The notes below the pieces were generated by a model. It had not been told where the DNA came from and made no database searches. It saw nothing but the letters and a program-made list of their open reading frames with translations. The position numbers and the translations under genes were made by a program. Source: Gnetum montanum (Eukaryota > Streptophyta > Gnetopsida > Gnetales > Gnetaceae). From it: a stretch of DNA of 35,618 bases. The stretch is from assembly GCA_015680685.1 (NCBI GenBank), contig MNCI01024020.1, positions 887,321 through 922,938 of the forward strand. The letters are read 5' to 3'. Within the stretch, counting starts at the first letter, position 1. Each line of letters begins with the position of its first letter. Shown one piece after another: positions 9,970 through 21,312 of the stretch.

Positions 9970-12760
9970 AGTGCTTGTGGTGGTGGTAGTTGAGGCTAAG
10001 GGGATGGTTGTGACTATTCTACTATAGTTGCTTCTTTAGGTAGGAGGTGAAAGACATCTAGAAATGCCTTCATCTTCTCCTCCTTACTCTGTGGATCATA
10101 GATAGTCCATGCGACATTATTGATGTGGGCTAGTATGAGGATGTCCAATGGGTAGGGCATTACTTGGAATAGTTCTTTGACGTTAACAAATTAGGTTGCA
10201 AATATTTTATGTTCAAAATTGAACATCTTGATAAGGTTTTGTAGCTCATGATAGTTATTCATCCTTTTGGCTAGGTTCTCAATAACCAATCGTTGCAATG
10301 TTAATCAACTCCTAAGAAATTCAAGCTCTGCATTAGTGATTTCCAGCTTTTTCTTGATGTCTTTGTGATGTTTTGACTTGACCTTATAAAGGAGGTACGA
10401 TTTGGCTATCTGATTTTCTAACTCTAACCATAGCCTTTTGGGTATCAACATTTCCAAGTTTTCATAATGGAGGTTAGAAATCTCCATATATTTTGTCATC
10501 TGCTCAATTTGCAACTTCTTTAGGTGGATCTTCACTTTGTTGTAGATATTCAATCCATCAAAGACTGGTTGCCATACATTGCCTCTTTGCTCGAGGGCCT
10601 CATTCATCTTTACCTTGGCTAGTTGAATTTATTTTTAATTTACATCCTTGAGGATCCCAACCTAGTCCCTTTAACAATTATTCACTTGTTTAAATTTAAG
10701 GGCTTCATTCTTCTAGGTGGCTACCTCAATGGTCATTTTTTGGTGAAGTGCACAAACTTTATCCATTGAGAGATTTCCATTTTTGGCTTCCAACCTCTTC
10801 ATATTTATGTTCACCTTGGTAAGCTACTCCTATTGTAGTCTCACGAACTCAAACATCTAGTTCTTTTATTCTTCAACATTATGTAGGCAATGAATATCTC
10901 TAGTCAAAGTTAGATTCTCTTGGCAGACTTGTGAAAAGTCCTTATTGATGTTGAAGGTTAAAACCTCTAATAAGAATGCATGAAAGGCTACCATCTCCTT
11001 CACATTCTCAACCTCTTTTTGTTTGTTTTGAAGTTATAAGAAAACTTCATCCCATGTAATAGCTTGGTTGTGAATGGTGGGATTGGCCAAGCAGGCTCTC
11101 AATTCCATAACTTTGGCATGCAACCATTGATTTTTTATCACAGATACCTTAAGTTGGATGTTTGTAATGGTGATCTTTCTTTGGTCTCTAGTAGCTTTGA
11201 TGGGGTAGCTATGTATCATTCGTGAAGATTGAAGATCTCTGGAAGAAATTTCTTGGTTCTCATTACTCAATCCAACACCTCCTCATATTAGGCTACACTT
11301 AGCTTCCTACTTCCCCCTCCTGTGCATGCTTGCACATGTTTGAGTGCAGAAATGTTTGACATGGTGGAAATAGGAGCTTTTAGGGTCTTTGCAACTTTAT
11401 CAACCATCACATCACCATTGTTTCTTATCTATGGTGTTGCATAACTAGGATAGTTACCCCTTTGCCCTTCTCCAAGTGCACTAAAAGTGGTGGTGTTCCT
11501 AGAGATCTCTAAAAATTGCTATTATTTAGGGATGGAAACCATCACTTCTTAGGTTCTTGGATTAGATCTGGTGAACAAATACATCCTTTGTGTAAAAAAT
11601 AATAGTACTTTATTGAGGTGACTCAATGCTGGTTAGTAGACTAAGGGCTCTTTAAAACTTGGTCCTTCCACTTGTTATTACATGAATTTCTCATGGAGCT
11701 TCCTCATATGCTTAATTGGTTCATGAGCCTCTTGCTTTATTTCTTCAATAAGTGGTGATGGTGGTGGTCCCTCCTCTTCAAGCAGTTTAGTGGACACCTT
11801 GTCTTTCATCATCTCCTACCAAGATGTGGTAGGATCATGACGAAGTGTGTCATTAGCATAATGGGCTATTCCTTCCCTTTTGCAAAGTTTTCAAAATAGG
11901 TAAGGAAAGGGAAGTGTCTTCCTTCATCGCTCATTCTCTTTGAATTTTTTTTCAAGTTTGAGGAAGATTAGTTAGAGGAGGTTAATAGAGAATTTTATGC
12001 TTAGAGTTGCACATGCATGGGTAGCAAAGATAGTGATCTTTCTTAACCTCATTGTTAGATTTAGATGGTAGGCTATGATCTTAATGTAGGCCTTCTCTAC
12101 CTTGGTGAGTGTGCTATACTCCTTACATTCCATTCCATAGCATCATTGGACCCATTTCTTTTTGACATCAAGGTTTTCTTGTGTAGGAATTTCCACCAAA
12201 GTTTTCCTAGAGTCAAGAAACTTGAGGGCCTCTACAATGGCCTCGAATGAGTAGGACACATTGATGTCCTCAATCTTTACGATTGCATTTACCTATTGAT
12301 TATTCTAGAAGAGGTAAGTCTCTTTCATGTACCACTTCCCATTGGAAGTGAGGATGGGCCAAAATGCAGATCCTTGTAGTTGTGTCTTTACCTCTTCTAG
12401 AACTAGGTCCAAGAAGGAACCAAAGTTAAGTTCCTAGAGAATCACACTTTGGACCTCCTTAGAATGAATTTGTTTCAGGTAGGTCTCGATCAAGGTGACC
12501 TATGGATTTGGTGCAGGCCTTAGTACCTCATCTTTCATAGATTGTTATGTTTTTGTGGTGGGACTATGACAAATAGATCCCACTTTAGGCTTCTCCCAAA
12601 GAGGTCCCATGGCATGTGTTTTTGCTTCTCTTTCTTGGGGTTGTTATGGCTGTTACCCCCTTCTTCCTTGTGGCTGCTTCTTCCATGGTTGGGATGGTCC
12701 TACTTCCTACAGTCTCTTTGCTACCTTTTTTGATAAAAAACATAGCCAAGGATTAGCATT
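9970..12760 (-). pseudogene. Long decayed reading frame of unknown function with coiled-coil C-terminal half
   Basis: Most of the - strand can be read in one frame from about 12540 to 11280. A frameshift near 11250 then leads to one continuous frame down to 9970. Together this is about 900 codons broken by single stops, mainly TAG, TAA and TGA at sites where CAG, CAA, CGA or TGG would restore the sense. The N-terminal part is Gln/Pro/Lys-rich. At 12361-12257 there is a WPILTSNGKWY block followed by an INV block. A hydrophobic segment with PFPYLF and KLCKREGI follows (about 11860-12000). The C-terminal half (10305-11270) is rich in Leu, Lys, Glu and Gln in heptad-like order, and the tail is Pro-rich. 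The WP...GKWY region aligns without gaps with 19208-19312 on the other strand. The LTFP/LC-like segment recalls the 'putative plant transposon protein' domain found near plant retroelements, but that is only an impression. It lies between A/B/D-type 3' sequence (13270-14840) and an LTR. Confidence 0.55.
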
Positions 12761-13269
12761 GTATGTGTAACTTCTAATACTTTAATACCTTGTCCCATTT
12801 GGCTAGTTACACTTAGGTTAATTTTTGATCATGTCAGATTGATTATTTTAATATTATTTTATTCTAATTGCTACCAAAGTTCGATGAGGTTTAACTTAGG
12901 TGGATTAGTGATGTTTGATATTATTTTATTAGTTAAACCATATGGGAGGTAGAAAAATTTTGAAAAATTTTTCATCAAAAACCATAGGTTTATGGTCCCC
13001 ACAATGTCAAGCTCACCTCTAGTAGATGAAGGGTTGAAGAATTGAAGAATGAGTTAGTTTAAGCAATCGATTGAAAGTTATCAGCTTGGGAAGGCTCTAG
13101 CATTTGAAAATTGCAAAAACTCTCTTAGCATTTTTGGAATGTGTCGAAGGGGATGTGTTGATGAGGATGCATTGATGGGGATGTGTTGATGTATTAGGTT
13201 GCATCAATGGGGATGAGATGACATAGGCAAAAACCAAAATTTTCACACATTAAAAACTAAGGAAAAGAA
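12761..13269. other. AT-rich spacer with short GATG-type direct repeats; possible LTR fragment
   Basis: No gene is visible. At 13141-13215 the words GGGGATGTGTTGATG and GATGCATTGATGGGGATG recur, resembling the repeated 'ccattgatgc' words in the upstream part of LTR D (2030-2095). On the - strand a TTTTTGCCTATG word near 13225 resembles TTTTTGCCTATAAATA of LTR D. A degraded LTR piece is possible, but no clean ends were found. Confidence 0.3.
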
Positions 13270-14700
13270 GTTTTTTCATGAAGTTGGGATCTAGAGGAAG
13301 TCAAAGATGATAGAAAAGCTGAGAAGAAGGACAAATTCTTGAAGAGGGCTTAGAAATACGTGTATAAATAAAATTAAGTATGAGATTAATTACCAAGGAG
13401 TGTAAAAACTGGATGCACTAAGGTGGAAAACAAAGGTTTTAAAAGTAGAATGCCAAAGTGATAAAGAAATTAACCATCCTAGCGAGGGAGTATGTAAGTG
13501 GTTCCTTCCCATAGCAAGCTTGTGCCCTTAATGCCATTACATGCCCTCAAACTAAGGAGTTTGTGGCCCCAAGGATCATTAATGATTATGGATTATTAAA
13601 AATCAAATCACTACAGAAACCATCAAAGAATTAAGATTGTCTCAAAATGAACCCATTGATACAATCATGAGAAAAGGCAGTGAGGTGGTACATGGGAAGA
13701 ATAGGTGGATGAGAGAGAGAGAGTATGAAATAGAGTTCACATTTTGGTCACATATAGTCCCTTGTGGAGGATGTGATTAGTATGACTTTATAGCTTTCAT
13801 CCTTAGTTAGAATTAAGACCATCCATTTCTAGTGACTTCGCATTGGCACATTTAGACCATTCCACTCCCCAACGAATAGGAACATCTTGACAAACCACTA
13901 ACCATTTCAAAGAAAGAGGAAAATAGAAGTAAGAAGTGACAAGTGCCTTAGTTAGAGGGGTGCCTTCAAGCAGGTGTGACATGTCTTTCTAGGCCCATAG
14001 CTAGTGCTTGTATCCCATTATTGTGTCTAAGGAGTGTGCTTTGAATTCCCATTATTGTTTTCTTTCAATGAGAACCACACCATGCAAGACATTGCTTCCT
14101 GTTTATTGGTAAACACAGGAATGGTGAGGAATCAATGGAAATACTCATGCAACCCTAGATGGTAGGTAGATGACAAATCCCATTCATGTCACACCTTTGT
14201 TCATTCACTTAATTCACCCCAAGTTTGGAAAGTACTAAGGTCAAAATTCATTGTAAGTTGTTATTAAGAAAGGTTCTCATATTTTCAAAATGAGGAAATA
14301 CCATAGAGTTGTGTCAAATGGTGGATGATGTGAACTTGTTGCCTAATATCATGAAAAGAATAAATGTTCCATTAATGAAGATCAAAATTCTTAAGATGAA
14401 ATCCAATCATTTATAATCAAGTAAACAATGCAAGTTACAAACCACCATCAATCAATAGTTGTGTTCAATACCAAAGTCCTAATAGCAATAAAGAAAAGGA
14501 AGACATATAAGAAAAGTAAAAATAAGATAAAATATAGAAAAAATTATAAAATATTTAAGAAAATAAAAAATGTATGGAAAATGTTGTAAAACAAAAAAGT
14601 TAAAAATTGAGGAGTCACCCATATAGTATTAGCATGGACGAGTATTTCCCCATGACTAAGTTGGAAGGAGGAGATTTGGAGGACTGAACATGCATGTTTG
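13270..14700 (-). mobile_element. 3' conserved region of element C' (A/B/D family, - strand)
   Basis: It aligns in the same orientation with B (28835-30100) and inverted with A and D. Shared landmarks are 'gccttagttagagggg' near 13950, 'gtgtgctttgaattc' near 14034, 'gagaaccacaccatgcaag' near 14070 and 'ttccccatgact' near 14646. A short GA run lies at 13711-13723. No coding capacity is evident below 14544. Confidence 0.7.
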
Positions 14701-14837
14701 TCAACTAAGGCTTTTGTTAAATTGATTGTTTTTGGTTTGATGAAATGCTTATATTGTTTGGTGGTGATGAAAAATCTTTTACTTGGGCTATCAAGATGGT
14801 ATATCATTGAAACACCACCAATTTTGGGCTTCAACAC
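14544..14837 (-). pseudogene. C-terminal end of the retroelement polyprotein, element C'
   Basis: This 97-codon frame corresponds in position to the end of the gag-protease frame of A (25960-26040) and B (30097-30160). All three share the DNA for 'ctcc.tcc.aact.agtcatgggg'. Upstream of that point the C' protein segment (Lys/Thr-rich, no known motif) does not clearly match A or B. Downstream it runs into a Phe-rich stretch encoded by a T-rich tract, which also occurs in A and B. It is truncated on the right where another LTR family begins. Confidence 0.4.
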
Positions 14838-14879
14838 TTCAATGAAAAATTTGTCTAAGTATCAAAACTTAGCAAACTT

Positions 14880-15600
14880 TTGTAAGTGTTGGTGCTACAC
14901 TTCCCAATGTAGCCAGCGTAGCATGTATCAAGGCTTATTTTGCAAAATTTTCTAAGTGTCAACAACGGTTGCATGAAAATTTTTTAAGTGTCCTATTATG
15001 TTCTCACTCTACCTGCTATGCTCCCTAATGTAGCTAGTGTAGAACACATTTCCAGGGTCAATTTGCCCAAGTGCCAAGCCAAAAGTTGTCATAGTTGCTT
15101 GGGATGAATGAAATAGTTTGGCAAATTTTCTATCTCCTGGGTTGCCACACTTGTTATGCTCCCCAATGTAGCCATCATAGCACATGTTCTAGTGGCTAGT
15201 TTGTCCAAGTGCTAAGCTACAAGTTGTTAGGATTGCTTGGGATGGAAAGAATAGTTTAGCAGCTTTCTATCTTTTGGGTTGCTACACTCTACTACGCTCT
15301 CCAGTGTAGCCAGCATAGCACACTTTTCAGTGTCTATTTTTACCCAAGTGTTAGACAAGAAGTTGTTAAGCTAGCTCAACATGGAAGAGATATTTGGCAA
15401 ATTTTCTAATTCTTGAGGCTACCTCTCTAGCTATGCCCCAGAGTGTAGCTAGTGTACCATGAAGGAAAAATACAAATTCTATTAAATTTTGGCTAAGTAT
15501 CCCTACTATGCTCTACTATTCTCCAGAGCGTAGCCAATGTAACCAGTGTTGGACATCAAAATTTTGCAAAATTTGACTAAGTGTTGTGCTATGCTATAGA
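14880..15600 (+). repeat. Degenerate tandem repeat, about 138-bp unit
   Basis: The word GTAGCC/GTAGCT with flanking 'atgct(c)ccc.a(a/g)t' recurs at 14909, 15030, 15168, 15306 and 15445, giving spacings of 121, 138, 138 and 139. The best units (15030-15445) also share 'aagttgtt..gattgcttgggatg' and 'ggcaaattttctat'. Shorter, weaker copies follow to about 15620. The repeats probably lie in the U3 part of the LTR. Confidence 0.75.
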
Positions 15601-16064
15601 GCATAGCCAGCTTGACATTGAAGAAAAGCCTCTGACAGCCTTCAAAAGCCTCCAGAACTTAGCATCAGCCTTCATCTTAGCTTTGACATTCCTCTAGCAA
15701 GCAATATCAACAATTTGTATCTCTTGTGCATCCCCATTTGTCCCAAAAAATTTTCCTATGCTTAAACCTACTTGAAAGAGGGGAGCATGTAGTCCCAGAG
15801 CATAGCCTCCAAGTTGCACTGTTTTACATTGTCTGCAGGTACATTGCGGTCCTTCACACTCTAGCACATTCAATCATGGTAGTGTAGTCATAGTTTAGTA
15901 ATCTTTGGGGACCCGTTGCAATATTGTAGAGTGTAGCACTTTGTCACTCCGATGGAAGTGTAGCAAAGGTTCGTGTAGCTCCATCTACCCTCGTGCCACA
16001 TGGCATTTGATTTGTAGCTTATGCCACATGGTGCTCAATCTGCATTTTGTGCTAACCCTAGCCT

Positions 16065-16072
16065 TATAAATA
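16065..16072 (+). promoter_or_regulatory. TATA box of the second-family LTR
   Basis: TATAAATA is followed by a gene-free leader. The same octamer marks LTRs A, B and D. Confidence 0.55.
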
Positions 16073-16760
16073 CCCTTGCATTCAGCTTTCTAGTGGTTGG
16101 AAAATCAAAAGTGTATTGAGCATTTTTGCATCCTGAGCATCCTTGGCATCCTCGTACCTAAGTACTTAAGCACACCTAGCACTTTGCACATCCGCGCATC
16201 CTATAATGCAGTTCACCACTGTACCTGCAAAACATAGCAACAACCAACCTAGTAGGTTTAATTCTCATGACAACCATCTATTCCATGTCTTGGACATCCC
16301 AAAGATTGTGACTACACTATTACACTATCTCTGTGCCTACCTATACACTACGTACCACTCTCACCTCTTTTCCTATAATAGCTATGCTTCCCTATTTGGG
16401 GTGGTGCACTTTTGTTCTTAGGTTTTGTTGCATCTTTCAAGCATTTATCTGTGGTGGTTGGCATAGAACTTGCATTTTCTCACTATTTTCTATGTATTTT
16501 CATGTTCACAGTGTTGTTCTCAAGCCAGGACACCTTGCTATGCTCTAGCTTAGTTGGTCTCAATGCTCGTACATAACGCTGCATAAACCCCTCTCACACA
16601 CGTTCATCTTAACACCTCGTAAGTCCCTATCTGATTGATAAGATCATTTAGGACTTTTCTCCATTTTCTAGCATGGCCCTCACATGGACTCAGGGTTAGG
16701 CTATACACCTACTAACCTCTTATTGTTTCAGCTATCAACGTTTTCAATTGTCATAGTTTT

Positions 16761-16779
16761 TGGTGCTAGAAGGAGGACC
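16761..16779 (+). promoter_or_regulatory. Primer-binding-like site of the second family
   Basis: TGGTGCTAGAAGGAGGACC begins with TGG, the complement of a tRNA CCA end, and follows an LTR-like CA end. It differs from the tRNA-Asp and initiator-Met sites elsewhere in the window. I cannot name its tRNA with confidence. Confidence 0.5.
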
Positions 16780-17249
16780 TCCCATTCCTTCTATGTTCAA
16801 GGGTAGTAGCATGTGCTTTTTGCACCTCTATTACTAGTTTCAAGCTAGCATAGATGTAACATCCTTGTAGACCTACCATGGCATTAGTTGGATCATAGGG
16901 CAACGCAGGAGTTGTCTACAATTCAATTGGCATAGATTATTCCTAATTGTCAGTTCCCCTGGAACCCCGTAGGATGAAAGCTCAACTATATTCATTATGT
17001 CAAGCTCTAGGTGCTCTAGAGAGTGTAACAACCCCTCAGAGCATAGTAAGCGTAATGCCAAAGTTGGTTATTTTTAGTAGTATTTTTAGAGTTACTTATT
17101 TTTTTCTTTTTTTCACAGTTTTTCATACTTAGCCATTTTTCACTATTTTTTGCACTTAACAAATTTTTGTTCAACGCTATCGTTTCCTATGTTTTTACAC
17201 AGTAACATGAATCTCATGAAACCTTCAACCTCTATCCTAAGCATCAATA
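16780..17249 (+). other. Leader region of the second-family element, no gene seen
   Basis: Short open frames on both strands here (under 65 codons) have no family pattern. A T-rich stretch occurs at 17090-17120. Confidence 0.4.
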
Positions 17250-18560
17250 TGGCTCATCCCATCTAGCAAGTGGTAAACATTGGGCTGCCACTCAATCCTA
17301 TATAGCAACAATAATAATCACTTAGACTATGTAACCAACTACTCGAGCACATGGTGCTCAATGATGAAAGATACAATTTCCTCTATGCAAAACTTCAGGT
17401 GGCTCTATCCCTAGACTGCCAAGAAATAGATGTAAAGCATAGCTTTGGAATCATACACTAGAATGGAAAGGAATTCATTCCTACTCCTAAGACCTTTCTC
17501 CTAGTTATCGATAACTTTCGTTGGTTACTAGAACAAATCGTTGGTTACTAGAGTAAGTGGACTTAATGAAAATGATGCAACATCAAACTGTAATAAGCCC
17601 TTGTAGGATGGGCAAAAGGATTTTGAGGCTCATTTAGAAAGTGGTGTCCCATTCTATGCGTCTATCCAATAGCCTATTTCTAGTTTTGTCCCACACTAAT
17701 CATAGTCATTTGCCTTCTTTGAGGCAGTGACGTCAATCTCACCACCCAAGTCCACACCTGTGGTAGCAAGCCATTGAGTATTACATGCACAACAAAGTGT
17801 GGGACTCTCTACCACCTTTCCCTTTGTCATCTCTATCCAATCTATGCAACCTTTCCTATTGGCATTTGTGATGCCCACACAACTGTATGTGCATATGATG
17901 CCCTTGTCTCAGCCATAAACGAGTCAAATGTCCTTTATCCCAACCATCTTGTTGGCACCTCTAATAATAGTGCAAGCCACAACTGCGTGGCGGGCTCCAG
18001 CCCCTATGGCTATGGCATAGCGGTCACACACCTAGCAATACACATAGTAGCAAACACAATAAGTGTCTCACGTGGTTGTATAGCCTACAATAGGGTAGTG
18101 GGCCATTTAGATGGCACCACGAGTAGCATAGCTGGTACAACCAACAACATATTCCCCGAGTTTAGACTAGGCATTCCAACTCATTCAAACACTAATGGAG
18201 GAGCTTAGATGGCTTAAAGTTGCTAACTTAGAAATGGTCCATATGATGGACTTCTACCAGGATGATCCCATTAGTCCTATGGTCTCATTGCTAACCTTGC
18301 CTCCTAGGGTCCAACTTCCTTAGTTCACCAAATACAATGGTGAGGGGGACCCTAATGCCCACCTTGTAACTTTTTGTTCTGAATGCCTGCTCCTACAAGC
18401 ATGACCTCATGCAATCATCCATGTCTTTGCCATGTCCTTAACTAGTAAGGCACTTGACTAGTACCGTGCGCTGCCCAAGGCTTCCATATATAGTTTGGAA
18501 GAATTNCTTACATGGGAAACTTGTTTCAATTTTTGACACTTTGCTATTACCTAGAGGGTA
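17250..18560 (+). pseudogene. Gypsy-type gag (Retrotrans_gag) remnant
   Basis: The clear part is 18300-18535, reading through several stops: FTKYNGEGDPNAHL, then FCSECLLLQA, then FAMSLTSKAL-YRALPKASI and SLEEL. This is the recognisable plant Gypsy capsid pattern (F-x-G-x-x-D-P-x-x-H-L ... SL-x-x-x-A-x-x-WY). The Trp of the WY motif is a stop here. Upstream, 18190-18300 continues in the same frame (ELRWLKVANLEMVHMM). The stretch 17250-18180 is the expected N-terminal part but is too decayed to follow. The 144-codon open frame 17774-18208 is in a different frame and is probably fortuitous. A single N lies at 18506 with no flanking duplication. Confidence 0.65.
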
Positions 18561-18889
18561 TTATAGTGTAAGAATGTTAAAAATCATAAGTGATATAATG
18601 CAAAATCAATTGTGGTAATGCTAGAAACCTTAAATTTTCCACCCAAGGGACCATAACCATCATAACAAGCCACACATAAGGAAAAAGAATCCAACTATGT
18701 AAGGTCGTACAAGGGGATAGACAATTTCTAGGCATTTTTTCTAAAAATGTTTCTAACTTTGCAATCATATGAACTAAAAACTTAAAGAACTAAGGTAACG
18801 AGTAAGGTATAAACTGATTAATGATAAAGAACATAACCTAACACCCAATATTTACTTGATTGTAGATGACCCCAAAAAGAGGAGCACAA
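18561..18889. other. Spacer without recognisable gene
   Basis: The gag frame fades after 18560 with closely spaced stops. A 63-codon - strand frame at 18577-18768 has no family pattern. Confidence 0.4.
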
Positions 18890-20843
18890 CGAGAACCTTC
18901 ATAGTGAGCTACCAAGCACCCTCGAGGTGGCAAATGTCAAAAAGGAGAACATTTGAAGCATGAGGAGTAGGAAGCCCAATAATTTAGCATTCATCAAGAG
19001 GCTCTTATCATAGGATAGTCAATCCAAGGAGATGCTATAGAATTACAGGCCCTTGTGCAAGGACAATGCCTCATGTTGTTCCTAGAATGCCTTGAGGCCA
19101 TTCAAGAAAAATCCATGTTGACCATGGTCATCATGGAGATGAAATTCAGCCCATTTATGGAGTTTTCTCCATAACTAGTTTAGACAAAACTTTAAGCATC
19201 ACCTTTGTGGCCTACTCTTTCAAATAGTGGCAAATGGTATCTTGGAGAAATAAACCAATTATGGCATAATAAGGAGGAAGGCACCATAGTTAACATTTTT
19301 GGAATTAATGTTGACTTCTTGGTTAAAGAAATTACTAAAGCTTTGAATTTGCGAATGAAGGGGCTAAGTTAGCCCATCTATCTACAAGATCTAGCCTTGA
19401 CACCAAAAGCTATGGCTAAGGTGGACATATGACATATGGTAAGGATGAAAAAGCATATCATGAATTAACTCTGGAAGAGAAAACCTATTTCAAAATAAAG
19501 ACATATCATCTATTTCCCACCAAAGGACTCAACCAAATCTCCACTTGTCTAGCTAGGGGAAGTACATCTTAATGGGCAAGTACATACCCAACCTTCCCCA
19601 GTTATGTTGTGTAGAGATCCAAAGGTAGTTTGAGGAGAAAAAGCTAGGGAAGCCAATGCTTCCATTTTCTTGGCTAATCAGAAAGCTATGTAAATGGGTG
19701 GAATCTTGGGGTATGCAAATTACATTCCCAAGAAGGCTTAACATGCTTCCTTCATTGAGCTCCTGAAACCTGTATCATGACGGAAAGACGTTGGTGAAGA
19801 GCAAGAAATAGAGAAGGAGTTTGAACCAGAAAAAGAAGCAAAATGAGAGCCTAAATAGCTCCCTGAAACACAATCTTTGCCATTGCTACCATAGAAAGAT
19901 TACATACCCTCAATGAGCCACTCGTAGAAAATTATTGAGATAGTTAGCTGGGGAAGTAGGGAGGAATCAAGCCTCTTTAGAGTCCTGGATGAGTTACAAT
20001 CCACCATTTAAGTTGATCTGACAAAAGGACAGATCTCACTACAATTAAGAGGAAAATCCTAGTGGTCCAAACAAATCTCTATTAATGTCACATCCTTCCA
20101 AGTGATGCTTGAGATGGGAGAAGCTACCATAGTAGTGGTAATGTAGCATTAGGATGCAGTAGGTGTAGCCAAAGTGATTACAGACCACATTAAAGAATCA
20201 TTCAATGTGCCTATTGTTCCCCTAGTAGATCTGATTGGGACTAGAGATGTGCAAATGCTCACTAAAACTTTAATGACTCTTGTAGCACATGAGGATGTAT
20301 TAGATCAATTGTTGAAGGCTAGGTAAGTGATGACCACCTTATTTGACATCCCTAGTGATGTCACTACAGCACAATCAGATCTCATTGCCACTAAAGGAAA
20401 ATTGGTCATGGTAGAGACCATGGTAGAACATGAAAAAGTAGAAGTACAATGATTACAACAAGAGTTGGTCACCTTGAGAATCAAAAGATGGGGATCTTGC
20501 TCAATTTATTGCACCTAAGCAAGTGGAGCAATTTAGAATAGAGTAGTTGATCAAGTTGATTGAGGAAAATAAAGTTGTTGAGCAAGAAAAAGAGAAGGTT
20601 GTCTAGAATGCCTCTACTACTGATGCACAATCCCATGCTCACAAAAAGGCATTTATGAAAAATTATTGGATTATCTATAATGTTAATGATTTAGTTAATG
20701 GAAATAGTTATGATTTGATTAATATTTTTCTTAATCAATATTTTGCTATTGAATCTAATAGTGTGCTTTGTAGTATGGGCCTTATCCTTATGCTTGTTCC
20801 AAGTGGCATCAATATGGCTTCCTTTACTTTGAAGGTTTTTTAA
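18890..20843 (+). pseudogene. Second copy of the unknown reading frame (GKWY block plus coiled coil)
   Basis: A + strand frame broken by many single stops and at least one frameshift near 20490. At 19208-19312 it carries WPTLSNSGKWY and, 24 residues after the GKW tryptophan, INV. This aligns without gaps with 12361-12257 on the - strand (WPILTSNGKWY ... INV). Where the - strand copy has TAG within this block, this copy has TGG (Trp), which supports true homology. A Lys/Glu-rich segment lies at 19790-19850, and the C-terminal part (20230-20640) is Leu/Glu/Lys/Gln-rich with heptad-like spacing (QLLKA, LQQELVTL, LIKLIEENK). The last open piece is 20655-20843. It lies downstream of the second-family gag on the same strand and just before another LTR. 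Function unknown. Confidence 0.5.
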
Positions 20844-20869
20844 CCCTTCTTGCATGTGTTTTATGTTGA

Positions 20870-21298
20870 TCTTAGTTAGGATACTTAGATGGAGTTTCTA
20901 GGTGACATTGTGAATGCTAGAATGTAGTGTGATTTAGGAGCGTTTCCTTTTAAAGGAGGTTTGTGGACAAGGATTCAAGCATTGTTGTATTTTTGGAGCA
21001 TATGCATTTGTAAAATGGCCCTTATGTTTAACTTATGTATATCTTATGCCTGTTATATTGAGGATTTATGTTAAATTGTTAGAATAACATTACATGGATT
21101 TATCTAAGTGATCTATTCTATTGGTTCAAGTATGATTACTAGTTTATGAGTTTCATATTTGGTAATTTGAGGTTTTCTTAATAATTAATTTTTGATTTTA
21201 ATTTTTTGTATATGGAATATATAGATCTTTAAAAAATTTCATCATTCCCCTTTAAGTGATTTTATAATTTACTTATGGTAAATTTTCAAATATGACAG
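20870..21298 (+). mobile_element. LTR of a fourth element (left end uncertain)
   Basis: The right end is TATGACA at 21292-21298, two bases before a perfect initiator-Met type PBS. The left end may be the TGTTGATC at about 20870, but this is a guess from the TG start only. The sequence is AT-rich with no gene. It resembles no other LTR in the window. Confidence 0.5.
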
Positions 21299-21300
21299 TT

Positions 21301-21312
21301 TGGTATCAGAGC
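21301..21312 (+). promoter_or_regulatory. Primer-binding site, initiator tRNA-Met type
   Basis: TGGTATCAGAGC is the well-known plant retrotransposon PBS complementary to initiator tRNA-Met. It shows that the LTR to its left is a 5' LTR on the + strand. Confidence 0.85.

Larger units (their letters stand above)
14838..16753 (+). mobile_element. 5' LTR of a second Gypsy family (left end approximate)
   Basis: The right end is set by TTGTCA at 16753 followed seven bases later by a PBS-like site. A TATAAATA box lies at 16065-16072, and the following 700 bases hold no gene, as expected for R-U5 and leader. Tandem 138-bp repeats occupy the left part (14880-15600). The left end is not resolved; the change from A/B/D-type sequence occurs around 14838-14880. 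Orientation is + because TATA, PBS and gag follow in that order. Confidence 0.6.

Noticed and set aside
14880-15600. The repeated GTAGC words as a possible CRISPR-like array
   Set aside because: Units are long, degenerate and without constant short repeats and unique spacers, and the context is a plant LTR.
17774-18208. A 144-codon open frame on the + strand
   Set aside because: It is in a different frame from the recognisable gag that follows at 18300, has no family pattern, and lies where a decayed gag N-terminal part is expected.
18506-18506. Third N as another assembly join
   Set aside because: There is no flanking duplicate, and the gag frame continues through it, so it looks like a simple ambiguous base.
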